A stretch of 64,000 nt of DNA from Bradyrhizobium liaoningense (lineage in GTDB: Bacteria; Pseudomonadota; Alphaproteobacteria; Rhizobiales; Xanthobacteraceae), in assembly GCF_018130785.1 (NCBI RefSeq), contig NZ_JAFCJT010000001.1, positions 620,001-684,000 of the forward strand. Direction: 5' to 3'. This document shows, piece after piece, positions 25,663-34,849 of this stretch (positions within the stretch are counted from its first letter, which is position 1; each line of letters begins with the position of its first letter). The notes beneath the pieces are model-generated. The model saw only the letters and a program-made list of their open reading frames with translations. It was not told the origin of the DNA and searched no databases. A program made the translations under genes and the position numbers.

Positions 25663-26644
25663 GGCCCTGCGCACCGTCTTCGAGGTGACAGGCCACCCAT
25701 TGCTCCGGTCCAATCGCGCGCAGCGTCGGTTCCTCGGAGCGGCAGCGGTCGAAGACGAGCGGGCAGCGGGTGTGGAAGCGACATCCCTTCGGCGGGTTGA
25801 TCGGGCTCGGCACGTCTCCCTTGAGGATGATCGGATTTCGCTGGGCGCCGGGCTCGGGCAGCGGCACCGCCGAAAGCAGCGCCCTGGTGTAGGGATGCTT
25901 TGGCGCTGCAAAGATCTCGCGGCGCGGGGCAACCTCGACAATCTTGCCGAGATACATCACCGCGACGCGGTGGGTCATGTGCTCGACGATGGCGAGATCA
26001 TGGCTGATGAACAGCAGCGCAAGGCCGAACTCGCGCTGGAGATCCTGCAAGAGATTGACGATCTGCGCCTTGACCGAGACGTCGAGCGCCGAGACAGCTT
26101 CGTCGCAGACGATCAACTCGGGCTCGGCCGCGAGCGCCCGCGCGATGCCGATGCGCTGGCGCTGGCCACCGGAGAATTCGTGCGGCCGGCGGTTGAGCGC
26201 CTCGCGCGGCAGCCGCACAGTATCCATCAGCGCCGTGACGCGCGTTTCGAGATCGGCTGCTGATTTAGCGAGGCCGAAATTGCGGATCGGTTCGGCCAGG
26301 ATGTCGCGCACGCGCATGCGCGGATTGAGGCTCGAGAACGGGTCCTGGAACACCACCTGCACGCGGCGGCGCATCTGGCGCATCGTGCTCGGATGTGCGT
26401 CGTCGATGCGCTGGCCGTCGAGGATCACCTGGCCAGCGGTGATGTCGAACAGCCGCAGAATTGCGCGGCCGACCGTCGACTTGCCGCAGCCGGACTCGCC
26501 GACCAGCGACAATGTCTCGCCCTTCGCGATCTCGAACGACACGCCGTCAACGGCATAGACATATTCAGCCTTGCGACCGAACAGGCCGGTCTTGACCGGA
26601 AAATGCTTCTTGAGATCATTGACCTGGAGCAGCGGAGGACTCAT
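25634..26644 (-). CDS. Oligopeptide/dipeptide-class ABC transporter ATPase (DppF/OppF-like)
   Basis: The product is 336 residues from the ATG at 26644, which overlaps the previous stop (ATGA); a longer open frame reaches 26731 but lacks homology-like features. Walker A is G-E-S-G-C-G-K-S-T, the signature F-S-G-G-Q-R-Q-R-I, Walker B L-I-V-C-D-E-A-V. The C-terminal oligo_HPY region has a four-cysteine-type segment, C-R-F-H-T-R-C-P. It forms the second ATPase of a five-gene importer (25634-31133). Confidence 0.9.
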   Translation of the reverse strand: MSPPLLQVNDLKKHFPVKTGLFGRKAEYVYAVDGVSFEIAKGETLSLVGESGCGKSTVGRAILRLFDITAGQVILDGQRIDDAHPSTMRQMRRRVQVVFQDPFSSLNPRMRVRDILAEPIRNFGLAKSAADLETRVTALMDTVRLPREALNRRPHEFSGGQRQRIGIARALAAEPELIVCDEAVSALDVSVKAQIVNLLQDLQREFGLALLFISHDLAIVEHMTHRVAVMYLGKIVEVAPRREIFAAPKHPYTRALLSAVPLPEPGAQRNPIILKGDVPSPINPPKGCRFHTRCPLVFDRCRSEEPTLRAIGPEQWVACHLEDGAQGLNPGGAGSL

Positions 26645-27630
26645 GCCGCAACCGCTCCCTTGGCGGCGTAGTGGCAGGCGGCGATGTGGCGCGGGCCCTT
26701 CTCCTCGAGCCCAGGCGCGTACTGGCGACACAGATCGGTCGCGAGCGCGCAGCGGCCGGCGAAGACGCAGCCGGTGATCGGCTTGCGCAGATCAGGCACC
26801 TGCCCGGGGATTTCGGCCAGCCGTCTCGCCGTGCCTGTCAGCGACGAGCCGAGCCTCGGCACCGCGCCGAGCAGGCCCTGCGTATAGGGATGACGCGGCG
26901 AGCGGAACAGCTCGGCCACCGGCGCCTCCTCGACCTTGCGGCCGGCATACATCACCATGACACGTTCGGCGATCTCGGCGACGACGCCGAGATCGTGGGT
27001 GATCAGGATGATCGCCGCACCGACCCGGCGCTTGAGATCGAGCATCAGCTTCAGGATCTGTGCCTGGATGGTCACGTCGAGCGCGGTGGTCGGCTCGTCC
27101 GCGATCAGGAGCTTTGGATTGCAGGCCAGCGCGATCGCGATCATCACGCGCTGTCGCATGCCGCCGGAAAGCTGATGCGGATATTCGCGCACGCGCCGCT
27201 TCGGCTCGGGAATGCCGACCAGCGTCAGCATCTCGATCGCATGCGCCTCGGCCGCAGCCTTGTCGAGGCCCTGGTGTATCATCAGCGTCTCGCGGATCTG
27301 GCGGCCGACCGTCAGAACCGGGTTGAGGCTCGTCATCGGCTCCTGAAAGATCATCGAGATGTCGTTGCCGCGGATGGCGCGCATCTCGCGATCGGGCAGT
27401 TGCAACAGGTCCTTGCCCGCGAAGCGGATCGCGCCCGCGATCCTGCCCGGTGGCTCCGGGATCAGCCGCATCAGCGACATCGAGGTCACCGATTTGCCGC
27501 AGCCGGACTCGCCGACGATGGCGAGCGTCTCGCCTTCGTTGACATGAAAGGACACGCCGTCGACCGCGCGGTTGATGCCGCCGGGCGTGCGAAAGTGGGT
27601 CTGGAGGTTCTGGACTTCGAGCAAAGCCAT
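26641..27630 (-). CDS. Oligopeptide/dipeptide-class ABC transporter ATPase (DppD/OppD-like)
   Basis: The product is 329 residues from ATG 27630, preceded by GAGGGG. It has Walker [12 protein letters not shown]-loop [11 protein letters not shown], signature L-S-G-G-M-R-Q-R, and Walker [13 protein letters not shown]. The C-terminal oligo_HPY segment ends with C-V-F-A-G-R-C-A. It partners with the DppF-like subunit. Confidence 0.9.
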   Translation of the reverse strand: MALLEVQNLQTHFRTPGGINRAVDGVSFHVNEGETLAIVGESGCGKSVTSMSLMRLIPEPPGRIAGAIRFAGKDLLQLPDREMRAIRGNDISMIFQEPMTSLNPVLTVGRQIRETLMIHQGLDKAAAEAHAIEMLTLVGIPEPKRRVREYPHQLSGGMRQRVMIAIALACNPKLLIADEPTTALDVTIQAQILKLMLDLKRRVGAAIILITHDLGVVAEIAERVMVMYAGRKVEEAPVAELFRSPRHPYTQGLLGAVPRLGSSLTGTARRLAEIPGQVPDLRKPITGCVFAGRCALATDLCRQYAPGLEEKGPRHIAACHYAAKGAVAA

Positions 27631-27649
27631 CGCGATCAGCCCCTCGACA

Positions 27650-28573
27650 TCAGAGGCTCTTGGCCATGCGCGGATCGAGCGCATCGCGAAGGCCGTCGCC
27701 GAGCAGGTTCACGGCGAGCACGGTGACGGAGAGGAACGCCGCCGGAAAGAACACGATGTAGGGCTTGACCTGCCACAGCGCGCGGCCCTCAGCCATGATG
27801 TTGCCCCAGGACGGAATGGTGGGTGGCGTGCCGGCGCCGATGAAGGACAGGATCGCCTCCGTGATCATGGCGCTGGCGCAAATGTAAGTCGCCTGGACCA
27901 GCATCGGCGCGAGCGTGTTGGGCAGGATGTGCCGCAGGATGATCATCGGCGTGCGCGTGCCGCAGGCGACCGCGGCGTCCACATAGGGTTGCTCGCGCAG
28001 CGACAGCACCACACTACGGACAAGACGGGAAACCCGCGGGATCTCGGCGACGGTGATGGCCAGGATGACGTTGCCGACGCTGCCGCGCGTCAGCGCCATC
28101 AGCGCGATCGCGAGCAAGATCGGCGGGATCGACATCAGGCCGTCCATGATCCGCATCAAGATGCCGTCGGCCCACCGGATGAAGCCGGAGACGATGCCGA
28201 TGGCGAGGCCCGCCGCGGACGCGAGGATCGCAACCGACAGGCCGACCGTGAGCGAGACCCGTGCGCCAAAGAGCACACGCGAATAGATATCGCGACCGAG
28301 GACGTCGGTGCCGAACCAGAAATCCGCCGACGGCGCCCGCGTGCGTTTGGCAGGCGCGAGTGCTGTCGGATCGACCGTCCCGAGATACGGCGCGAAGATC
28401 GCGATCAGAACGAGCATCAGCAGCAGCGCACCGCCGATCGCGACGGTGGGGTGGCCGCGCAAAAGGCCGATGAAGCCGCGCCGGATCGTGACCGGCCGCA
28501 GGATTTCAGGCAGTTGCGGCGCGAGAACGAAGTCGGCCGGGAGCGATTGCGGATTGACGGTCGTATCGGTCAA
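27650..28573 (-). CDS. Oligopeptide/dipeptide-class ABC transporter permease (DppC-like)
   Basis: The 307-residue product has an N-terminal OppC segment, G-F-I-G-L-L-R-G-H-P-T-V, six helices, and the EAA-type loop with D-A-A-V-A-C-G-T and L-P-N-T-L-A-P. G-T-D-V-L-G-R-D-I-Y-S-R is the characteristic DppC motif. It overlaps the DppB gene by 4 bases. Confidence 0.92.
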   Translation of the reverse strand: MTDTTVNPQSLPADFVLAPQLPEILRPVTIRRGFIGLLRGHPTVAIGGALLLMLVLIAIFAPYLGTVDPTALAPAKRTRAPSADFWFGTDVLGRDIYSRVLFGARVSLTVGLSVAILASAAGLAIGIVSGFIRWADGILMRIMDGLMSIPPILLAIALMALTRGSVGNVILAITVAEIPRVSRLVRSVVLSLREQPYVDAAVACGTRTPMIILRHILPNTLAPMLVQATYICASAMITEAILSFIGAGTPPTIPSWGNIMAEGRALWQVKPYIVFFPAAFLSVTVLAVNLLGDGLRDALDPRMAKSL

Positions 28574-29511
28574 TAGCGGATCCTCGGGTCAACGAGCGTA
28601 TAGGTGACGTCGATCATCAGATTGACGAGGACGTAGACGAAGCTGAACAGCAGCACGATGCCCTGGATGACGGGATAGTCGCGGCGCAGGATCGCGTCGA
28701 TCGTGAGCCGGCCGAGGCCTGGGATTGCGAACACGCTTTCGGTGACGACCGCGCCACCGATCAGCAGCGCGATGCCGATCCCGATCACGGTCACGATCGG
28801 CACCGCCGCGTTCTTGAGCGCGTGGATGAACAGGATGCCGCCCTGCCCGAGACCTTTCGCGCGCGCGGTGCGGATATAGTCCTGCTGCAGCACTTCGAGC
28901 ATGGTCGCGCGCGTGATGCGCGCGACCAGCGCGATGTAGACGCAGCCGAGCGCGATCGCCGGCAGGATCAGATTCTCCAGCCACGGCCAGAAGCCCTGGG
29001 TGAGCGGCGTGTAGCCCTGCACGGGCAGCCATTCGAGCTCCAGCGCGAAGACGTAGGCGAGCACATAGCCGACGACGAACACCGGCAGCGAGAAGCCGAA
29101 CACCGCGAAGGCCATGATGGCCCGGTCGATCAGGCTGCCCGCTTTCCACGCGGCTACGACGCCGAGCGGCACTGCGACCACGATCGTGAGCAGCAGCGTG
29201 ATGATCATCAGCGACAGCGTCGGCCCCAAACGCTGCCCGATCATCGTCGAGACCGGCAGGTTGGTGAAGATCGAGGTGCCGAGATCGCCGTGCAGGATGC
29301 GCCAGACCCAGCTTCCGAACTGGACCAGGAACGGACGATCGAGGCCGAGGCTCTGGCGAATGCGCTCCACATCCTCCGGGCTTGCCTGATCGCCCGCGAT
29401 CACCACGGCGGGATCCCCCGGCGCGATGTAGAGCAGGCTGAACACGAACAGCGCGACGATTGCCATCACCGGCAAGGTCGCGACGATGCGACGGAGGATG
29501 TAGGAGAGCAT
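28570..29511 (-). CDS. Oligopeptide/dipeptide-class ABC transporter permease (DppB-like)
   Basis: The 313-residue product has six helices and an N-terminus typical of DppB (Y-I-L-R-R-I-V-A-T-L-P-V). It has P-G-D-P-A-V and the EAA loop R-T-A-R-A-K-G-L-G. It forms the channel with the DppC-like protein. The SBP gene lies 17 bases upstream. Confidence 0.92.
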   Translation of the reverse strand: MLSYILRRIVATLPVMAIVALFVFSLLYIAPGDPAVVIAGDQASPEDVERIRQSLGLDRPFLVQFGSWVWRILHGDLGTSIFTNLPVSTMIGQRLGPTLSLMIITLLLTIVVAVPLGVVAAWKAGSLIDRAIMAFAVFGFSLPVFVVGYVLAYVFALELEWLPVQGYTPLTQGFWPWLENLILPAIALGCVYIALVARITRATMLEVLQQDYIRTARAKGLGQGGILFIHALKNAAVPIVTVIGIGIALLIGGAVVTESVFAIPGLGRLTIDAILRRDYPVIQGIVLLFSFVYVLVNLMIDVTYTLVDPRIRY

Positions 29512-29528
29512 CTGGCCTCAACGCACGA

Positions 29529-31133
29529 TCATGCGGACTTCGTCACGCCCCAGAAGAACGGCAGCGGCCCTTTCGTGATGCCGGAGACGTTCTTGCGCCA
29601 GGCCGTGTAGGTCAGGAAGAATCCGGTCGGCGCGTAGACGACATCCTCGAGCGCCGCCTTGTTGACCTGCCCGATCGCCGCCTTCTCCTCCTCGAGACTC
29701 TTGGCGTCGAACCAGGCCACGATCTCCTTCTCGGTGTTCGGGCTGTTGGGCCAGCCGAACCAGGCCTTGTCGCCATTGGCTCGGATGGCGGTGTAGGCGG
29801 CCGGCGTGATGCAGTCGGCGCCGGCATGCCAGCTGTGGAACATGTTCCAGCCGCCCTGTCCCGGCGGCGTCTTCGCCGCGCGGCGAGACCCGACCGTGCC
29901 CCAGTCGGTGGCGACGAAGTCGACATTCATGCCGAGCTTCTTCAGAAGATCGGCGGTGACGTCTCCTTGCGCCTTGGTGATCGGCTGGTCCTGCGCCACG
30001 AGGCAGGTCACCGGTTGGCCGGAATAGCCGCTCTCGGCGAGCAGCTTCTTGGCGGCGTCGAAATCGCGCTTGCCCTTGAGGATCTCACCGCCCAATTCGC
30101 TATAGAGGGGCGTGTCAGGCGTGAAGAAGCCGGGCAGCGACTTCCACAGCGCGGTGTCGTCGCCGACGATCGCGCGCATGTAGTCTTCCTGGCTCAGCGC
30201 CATCAGCACCGCACGCCGCGCCCGCACGTCGTTGAACGGCGCGAACATATGGTTCATGCGGAACGAGCCGATATTGCCGAGGGGATCGCCGATATCCACG
30301 CTGATGTTCTTGTTCTTCTTCAACACGGGCACAAGATCAGCGATCGGGTTCTCCCACCAGTCGACCTCACCGTTCTGCAAGGCCGCGGCCGCAGTGGCGG
30401 GATCCGGCATCACCAGCCACTCGACGCGATCGACCAGGATCTGCTTGCCGCCGGCGAGCCACGAGGCCTTCTCCTGCCGCGGCACGTAGTCGGTGAACTT
30501 CTCGAACACCGACTTGGCGCCGGGCACCCATTCGCTCTTGGCGAACTTCATCGGTCCCGAGCCGACATATTCGGTGATCTGCTTGAACGGATCGGTCTTC
30601 GCGATGCGCTCCGGCATGATGAAGGAGCACGGCGCGTTGTTCTTGGCGAGCGCGTAGAGCATTTTCGGAAAGGGCTGCTTCAAGACCCATTTGAAGGTGC
30701 GGTCGTCGACAGCGGTCAATTCCTGCTGGATCGCAAGGATCATCAGGCCCATCGGATCGCGCGCCGCCCAGCGCGACAGGCTGGCGACGACGTCCTTGCT
30801 CAGCACCGGCTCGCCGTCGTGGAATTTGAGGCCGGGGCGCAGCTTGAATGTCCAGGTCTTGCCGTCGTCCGAGGTCTCCTCGGACTCGACCATCTGGCGC
30901 TGCGGCTGAAGCTGCGCGTCGATGCCGTAGAGCGTATCCCAGACCAGCGCGGCTGCGTTGCGCACGACATATTGGGTGCCCCAGATCGGATCGAAATTGG
31001 CGAGATTGGCCTGCGGCACGAAGCGCAGTGTGCGGGCCGATGCGCCTTGCGCGATCGCCGGGGCCGAGAGGCCGCCCGACAATGCCAAACCGCCCGCGCC
31101 AGCCAGTCCCTTCAATACGGTCCTGCGATCCAT
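29529..31133 (-). CDS. ABC transporter substrate-binding protein, peptide/nickel class, Tat-exported
   Basis: The product is 534 residues. The N-terminus M-D-R-R-T-V-L-K-G has the twin-arginine motif, with cleavage probably after A-I-A near residue 28. This is an SBP_bac_5 fold: F-D-P-I-W-G-T-Q-Y, W-T-F-K-L-R-P-G-L-K-F-H-D-G, and T-C-L-V-A-Q-D near the middle. Tat export means it folds before crossing the membrane. It feeds the DppB/C/D/F proteins encoded downstream. Many such proteins carry peptides, but in catabolic loci they also bind opines, amides or heterocycles; the ligand is not known. Confidence 0.88.
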   Translation of the reverse strand: MDRRTVLKGLAGAGGLALSGGLSAPAIAQGASARTLRFVPQANLANFDPIWGTQYVVRNAAALVWDTLYGIDAQLQPQRQMVESEETSDDGKTWTFKLRPGLKFHDGEPVLSKDVVASLSRWAARDPMGLMILAIQQELTAVDDRTFKWVLKQPFPKMLYALAKNNAPCSFIMPERIAKTDPFKQITEYVGSGPMKFAKSEWVPGAKSVFEKFTDYVPRQEKASWLAGGKQILVDRVEWLVMPDPATAAAALQNGEVDWWENPIADLVPVLKKNKNISVDIGDPLGNIGSFRMNHMFAPFNDVRARRAVLMALSQEDYMRAIVGDDTALWKSLPGFFTPDTPLYSELGGEILKGKRDFDAAKKLLAESGYSGQPVTCLVAQDQPITKAQGDVTADLLKKLGMNVDFVATDWGTVGSRRAAKTPPGQGGWNMFHSWHAGADCITPAAYTAIRANGDKAWFGWPNSPNTEKEIVAWFDAKSLEEEKAAIGQVNKAALEDVVYAPTGFFLTYTAWRKNVSGITKGPLPFFWGVTKSA

Positions 31134-31274
31134 GAAGTCCTCCCAGTAATGCCGTGATGCCGGCCATCTTTGGCCAAGGGCAGGTGAAACCAGAGCCCAT
31201 TGGCGTGCAAATGGTATGCCACTAGCTGCACCTTCGCCAGCGGGATCTCACCGCCATTTTGGCTCGCCCAGGCC
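31134..31274. other. Short intergenic gap between two ABC importer operons
   Basis: These 141 bases lie between the fused-ATPase gene and the start of the Tat-exported SBP gene, both on the minus strand. An imperfect inverted repeat, GGCGTGC/GTATGCC, lies near 31204-31221. I see no gene. It probably holds the promoter of the downstream importer operon. Confidence 0.3.
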
Positions 31275-32945
31275 TCAAAGAGCGGCGGCCAGTGCCGGCC
31301 CGGTCTCGATATGCGGGATCGCCTCGACCAACTTCCGCGTATAGTCCGTCTTCGGATTGTCGAACAGCGCCCGGCTCTCGCCCTGTTCCACGATGCCACC
31401 GTTGCGCAGCACGATGGTGCGGTCGCACAGCATGCGCACCACGTTGAGATCGTGGCTGACGAACAGCAGCGCGATGTCGTTCTCGCGGCGCAAACGGTCG
31501 AGCAATTGCAGCACCACCGCCTGCACCGAGACGTCGAGCGCAGCAGTCGGCTCGTCCAGCACCAGCAGCCGCGGCCGGCAGGCGATGGCGCGGGCGATGC
31601 CGACGCGGGCCTTCTGGCCGCCGGAGAGCTGGTGCGGAAAACGCGGCAACAGATCGAGCGGCAAGCCCACCCGCTCCGCACACTCTTCCACCCGCTTGCG
31701 CAGCGCATCGCCCGCGCGCATGCCGTCGAGCCGCATCAGGGGATGGGCGATGCAGTCGAACGCCGTGAAGCGCGGGTTGAGGCTCTCGTTCGGGTCCTGG
31801 AAGACCATCTGGATGTCTTTGCGCAGCGGCGAGCGATGAAAATCGCGCGACGCGACATGGCCGATCGACTGCCCGTCGAACACGATGTCGCCTTCGCTCG
31901 GGTCGATCAGGCGGCAGATCATCCGCGAGGTCGTGCTCTTGCCGGAGCCGGACTCGCCGACCAGACCGACACTCTCGCCGCCGGCCATCGTCATCGAGAA
32001 GTCGGCAACTGCCGCAGACCCCTGGTCGAAACGTTTTGCCAGTTTGCGCACCTCCAGCAGCGGCGGCGTCCCGTGCGCGGGGTCCTGCCTGGGCTTGCTG
32101 ACGACAGTCGCGTAACGCTCCCGCTCCTGCTCGGTCACGAGATCCTCGATCCGCGACGTCGCGGTCGGCGACGCCGCCACCAGGCGGCGGGTATAGGCGT
32201 GCTGCGGCGCGGTGAAGAGCGTTTTCGGGCTCGCCTCCTCGACGATGCGGCCGCGCTCCATCACCGCGATGCGGCGGCAATAGCGTGCTGCGAGTCCGAG
32301 ATCATGCGTGATCAGGATCGTCGCCATGCCGCGCGCGGCGGCAATGTCTGCCAACAGATCCATCACCACCTTCTGGGTGGTGACGTCGAGACCGGTGGTC
32401 GGCTCGTCGGCGATCAGCAGCGCCGGATTGCAGGAGATCGCGATCGCGATCATGACGCGCTGGCACATGCCGCCGGAGAGCTCGTGCGGATAGGCGTTCA
32501 TCCGCGCCTCGGGGTCGCGGATCTGCACCGCGCGCAGCAGGTCGAGCGCCTCGGCGCGCGCGGCGTCCTTCGATATCTTCTTATGCGTGAGGATCGCATC
32601 TGCGATCTGCAAGCCGATCGCGCGGATCGGGTTGAGCGCCGCCCGCGGATTCTGGAAGATCATCGACATCGCGGCGCCCTGGAGATGGCGGAGGTCATCG
32701 CCCCTGAGTTTTGTGACGTCCTGCCCGCGGAACAGGATCTTTCCGCCGGTGACGCGCCCAGCCGCATCGAGCAGCCGCGTCGTCGCGAAGCCGGTGACCG
32801 ACTTGCCCGAGCCGCTCTCGCCAACGAGACCGAGCATCTCGCCCTTCCCGACCGAGAGCGTCACGCCGCGCACGGCCTCGACCATGCCACGCCGCGTCGA
32901 GAACGCGACGTGGAGGTCGTTGATCCCTAGCAGCTGCTCGCTCAT
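31275..32945 (-). CDS. Fused dipeptide-class ABC transporter ATPase (DppD-DppF in one chain)
   Basis: The 556-residue product carries two complete ATPase domains. Walker A G-E-S-G-S-G-K-S is near residue 41 and again near 318. Both halves have L-S-G-G signatures (L-S-G-G-M-C-Q-R and L-S-G-G-Q-K-A-R) and D-E-P-T Walker B ends. It replaces the separate DppD and DppF proteins of the neighbouring importer. It overlaps the DppC gene by 4 bases. Confidence 0.92.
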   Translation of the reverse strand: MSEQLLGINDLHVAFSTRRGMVEAVRGVTLSVGKGEMLGLVGESGSGKSVTGFATTRLLDAAGRVTGGKILFRGQDVTKLRGDDLRHLQGAAMSMIFQNPRAALNPIRAIGLQIADAILTHKKISKDAARAEALDLLRAVQIRDPEARMNAYPHELSGGMCQRVMIAIAISCNPALLIADEPTTGLDVTTQKVVMDLLADIAAARGMATILITHDLGLAARYCRRIAVMERGRIVEEASPKTLFTAPQHAYTRRLVAASPTATSRIEDLVTEQERERYATVVSKPRQDPAHGTPPLLEVRKLAKRFDQGSAAVADFSMTMAGGESVGLVGESGSGKSTTSRMICRLIDPSEGDIVFDGQSIGHVASRDFHRSPLRKDIQMVFQDPNESLNPRFTAFDCIAHPLMRLDGMRAGDALRKRVEECAERVGLPLDLLPRFPHQLSGGQKARVGIARAIACRPRLLVLDEPTAALDVSVQAVVLQLLDRLRRENDIALLFVSHDLNVVRMLCDRTIVLRNGGIVEQGESRALFDNPKTDYTRKLVEAIPHIETGPALAAAL

Positions 32946-33790
32946 GTGCGCATCCGCGGATCGAGAATGTCCCGCATCCCGTCACCGAGGAGATTGAAGC
33001 ACAGCACGGCCATCATCAGCGCAAGACCCGGAAACGCCACCAGCCACCACCGCCCGGTCGAGATAAAGCGCGCGCCTTCCGCCACCATGATGCCCCATTC
33101 CGGCGTCGGCGGCTTGACGCCGAGGCCGATGAAGGACAGGCCGGCCGCATTGAGAATGGCCCAGCCGAGATTGAGCGAGATTTGCACCGCCATCGCCGGC
33201 AGGATATTTGGCAGCAGGAAGCGCAGCACCACCGAAAAATGGCTCTCGCCGCAGGCGCGAGCGGCCTCCACCCAGCCGACATTGCGGCGGACGTTCACCT
33301 CGGCGCGCGCGAAGCGGATGTAGAATGGTAGATTGATGATTGCGGTTGCGATCACGATGTTCTCGATCCGGTTGCCCAGCGCAGCGACCATCGCCATCGC
33401 CAGCACGAACAGCGGAAAGGCCATCATGACGTCGACGAAGCGGCCGACGGCCCGATCGAGCCTGCCGCCGGCATAGCCGCAAAACGCGCCGACGACGGCG
33501 CCGATCACGAAGGAGATGCCGACCGCGGAGACGGCAATGGCAAGATCGAGCCGCGCCGCGATGACGAGACGGCTGAACACATCGCGCCCAAGCTGGTCCG
33601 TGCCGGCGATATGCGCCGCGCTCGGCGGCAGCAATGCCTCCGAGACATTGGAGACCACGGGATCATAAGGCACGATCCACGGCCCGAAGATCGCGAGAAG
33701 GACGAACAGCATGACGCCGGCCGCGGCAACGGCGGTGAGCGGATTGCCGCGCAGGATCCAGACCGAATGGCGAAGGGTTGTGCTGGTCAT
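32942..33790 (-). CDS. Dipeptide-class ABC transporter permease (DppC-like)
   Basis: The product is 282 residues from the ATG at 33790, which overlaps the upstream stop (ATGA). The frame extends to 34210 only through the other permease gene in a different frame. G-T-D-Q-L-G-R-D-V-F-S-R and E-A-A-R-A-C-G-E are the family motifs. Confidence 0.92.
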   Translation of the reverse strand: MTSTTLRHSVWILRGNPLTAVAAAGVMLFVLLAIFGPWIVPYDPVVSNVSEALLPPSAAHIAGTDQLGRDVFSRLVIAARLDLAIAVSAVGISFVIGAVVGAFCGYAGGRLDRAVGRFVDVMMAFPLFVLAMAMVAALGNRIENIVIATAIINLPFYIRFARAEVNVRRNVGWVEAARACGESHFSVVLRFLLPNILPAMAVQISLNLGWAILNAAGLSFIGLGVKPPTPEWGIMVAEGARFISTGRWWLVAFPGLALMMAVLCFNLLGDGMRDILDPRMRT

Positions 33791-34821
33791 TCGATCGACA
33801 CCCTGGGATCGGCGATGCCGTAGCAGATGTCGACCACCAGATTGACCAGCACGAACAGGCTGGCCATCAGCAGCACGAAGCCCTGCACCGGCGCGTAGTC
33901 GGAGGACAGCAGCGCATCGAGCGCGTAGGAGGCAACGCCCGGCCAGGAGAATACCTTCTCCACGAGGACATTGGCGCCCAGCATGGTCGAGAACACGATG
34001 CCCGCGATAGTGATGACGGGGAGGATCGCATTCCTCAAGGCATAGGTCACGACCACCTTGCGGCAGGACAAACCAACGGAACGCGCGGTGCGCACAAAGT
34101 CGCTGCCGAGCGAAACCAGCATCGAGGCGCGCGTGATCCGCGCCAGCGGCGCGATCACGAACAGGGCCATGCTCACCGCCGGCAGGATCAGCTGCTTGCA
34201 GGCCGCCCACCAGCCCTCGACATCGCCGGCGAGCAGGAAATCGATCGACAGGAAGCCGGTGCGCTGCGGCGGCAGCGAGGTGAAGACGTCGATCCGCCCG
34301 GTCGGATCAGGCGCGAGCCCGAGCAGATAGTAGAAGACGTAGATGAGTAGCAGGCCCGAGACGAAAGTCGGCACGCAGACACCGAGCGCGCAGAACAGCC
34401 GCACGCCGTGATCGACCACCGACCCCGGCCGCAGCGCCGCGACGACGCCGAGCGGCACCGCCGCGATGAGCGCAATCAGGAGCGCTGTGAAAGTCAGTTC
34501 GAGCGAGGCCGGCAGCCGCTCGCGCAGATCCTTCAGCACCGGCTGCCCCGTCATCATGGAGCGGCCGAGATTGCCGTGGCCGATGTCGGAGAGATAGAAC
34601 ACGAGTTGCTCCGGCACCGATTTGTCGAGCCCCATCTGCTTGCGGATCTGTTCGATCTCCTCCTTGCCGGCATTGGGCCCCGAGGCGAAGAACACCGCGG
34701 GGTCGCCTGGAAGGACACGCATCAGGAGGAAGGTGAAGACCAGTACGCCGAACAGCGCCGGCAGCGACGACAACAGCCGCCTGCCCGCTCGTACCAATGT
34801 CGCACCAAGACCGGTCGTCAC
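33787..34821 (-). CDS. Dipeptide-class ABC transporter permease (DppB-like)
   Basis: The 344-residue product has a long periplasmic loop after helix 1 and L-P-G-D-P-A-V near the start. The C-terminal half has R-T-A-R-S-V-G-L and N-A-I-L-P-V-I-T. It begins 28 bases after the SBP gene. Confidence 0.92.
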   Translation of the reverse strand: MTTGLGATLVRAGRRLLSSLPALFGVLVFTFLLMRVLPGDPAVFFASGPNAGKEEIEQIRKQMGLDKSVPEQLVFYLSDIGHGNLGRSMMTGQPVLKDLRERLPASLELTFTALLIALIAAVPLGVVAALRPGSVVDHGVRLFCALGVCVPTFVSGLLLIYVFYYLLGLAPDPTGRIDVFTSLPPQRTGFLSIDFLLAGDVEGWWAACKQLILPAVSMALFVIAPLARITRASMLVSLGSDFVRTARSVGLSCRKVVVTYALRNAILPVITIAGIVFSTMLGANVLVEKVFSWPGVASYALDALLSSDYAPVQGFVLLMASLFVLVNLVVDICYGIADPRVSIE

Positions 34822-34849
34822 CCTTCAGAGCTCCTCTTGCTTGCGGCTA

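Noticed and set aside
29460-31157. Plus-strand open frame of 565 codons
   Set aside because: It is antisense to the Tat-exported SBP gene. Long antisense frames are expected in GC-rich DNA; its composition is not protein-like.
31200-32930. Plus-strand open frame of 576 codons
   Set aside because: It is antisense to the fused ABC ATPase with two intact Walker motifs; no recognisable domains.
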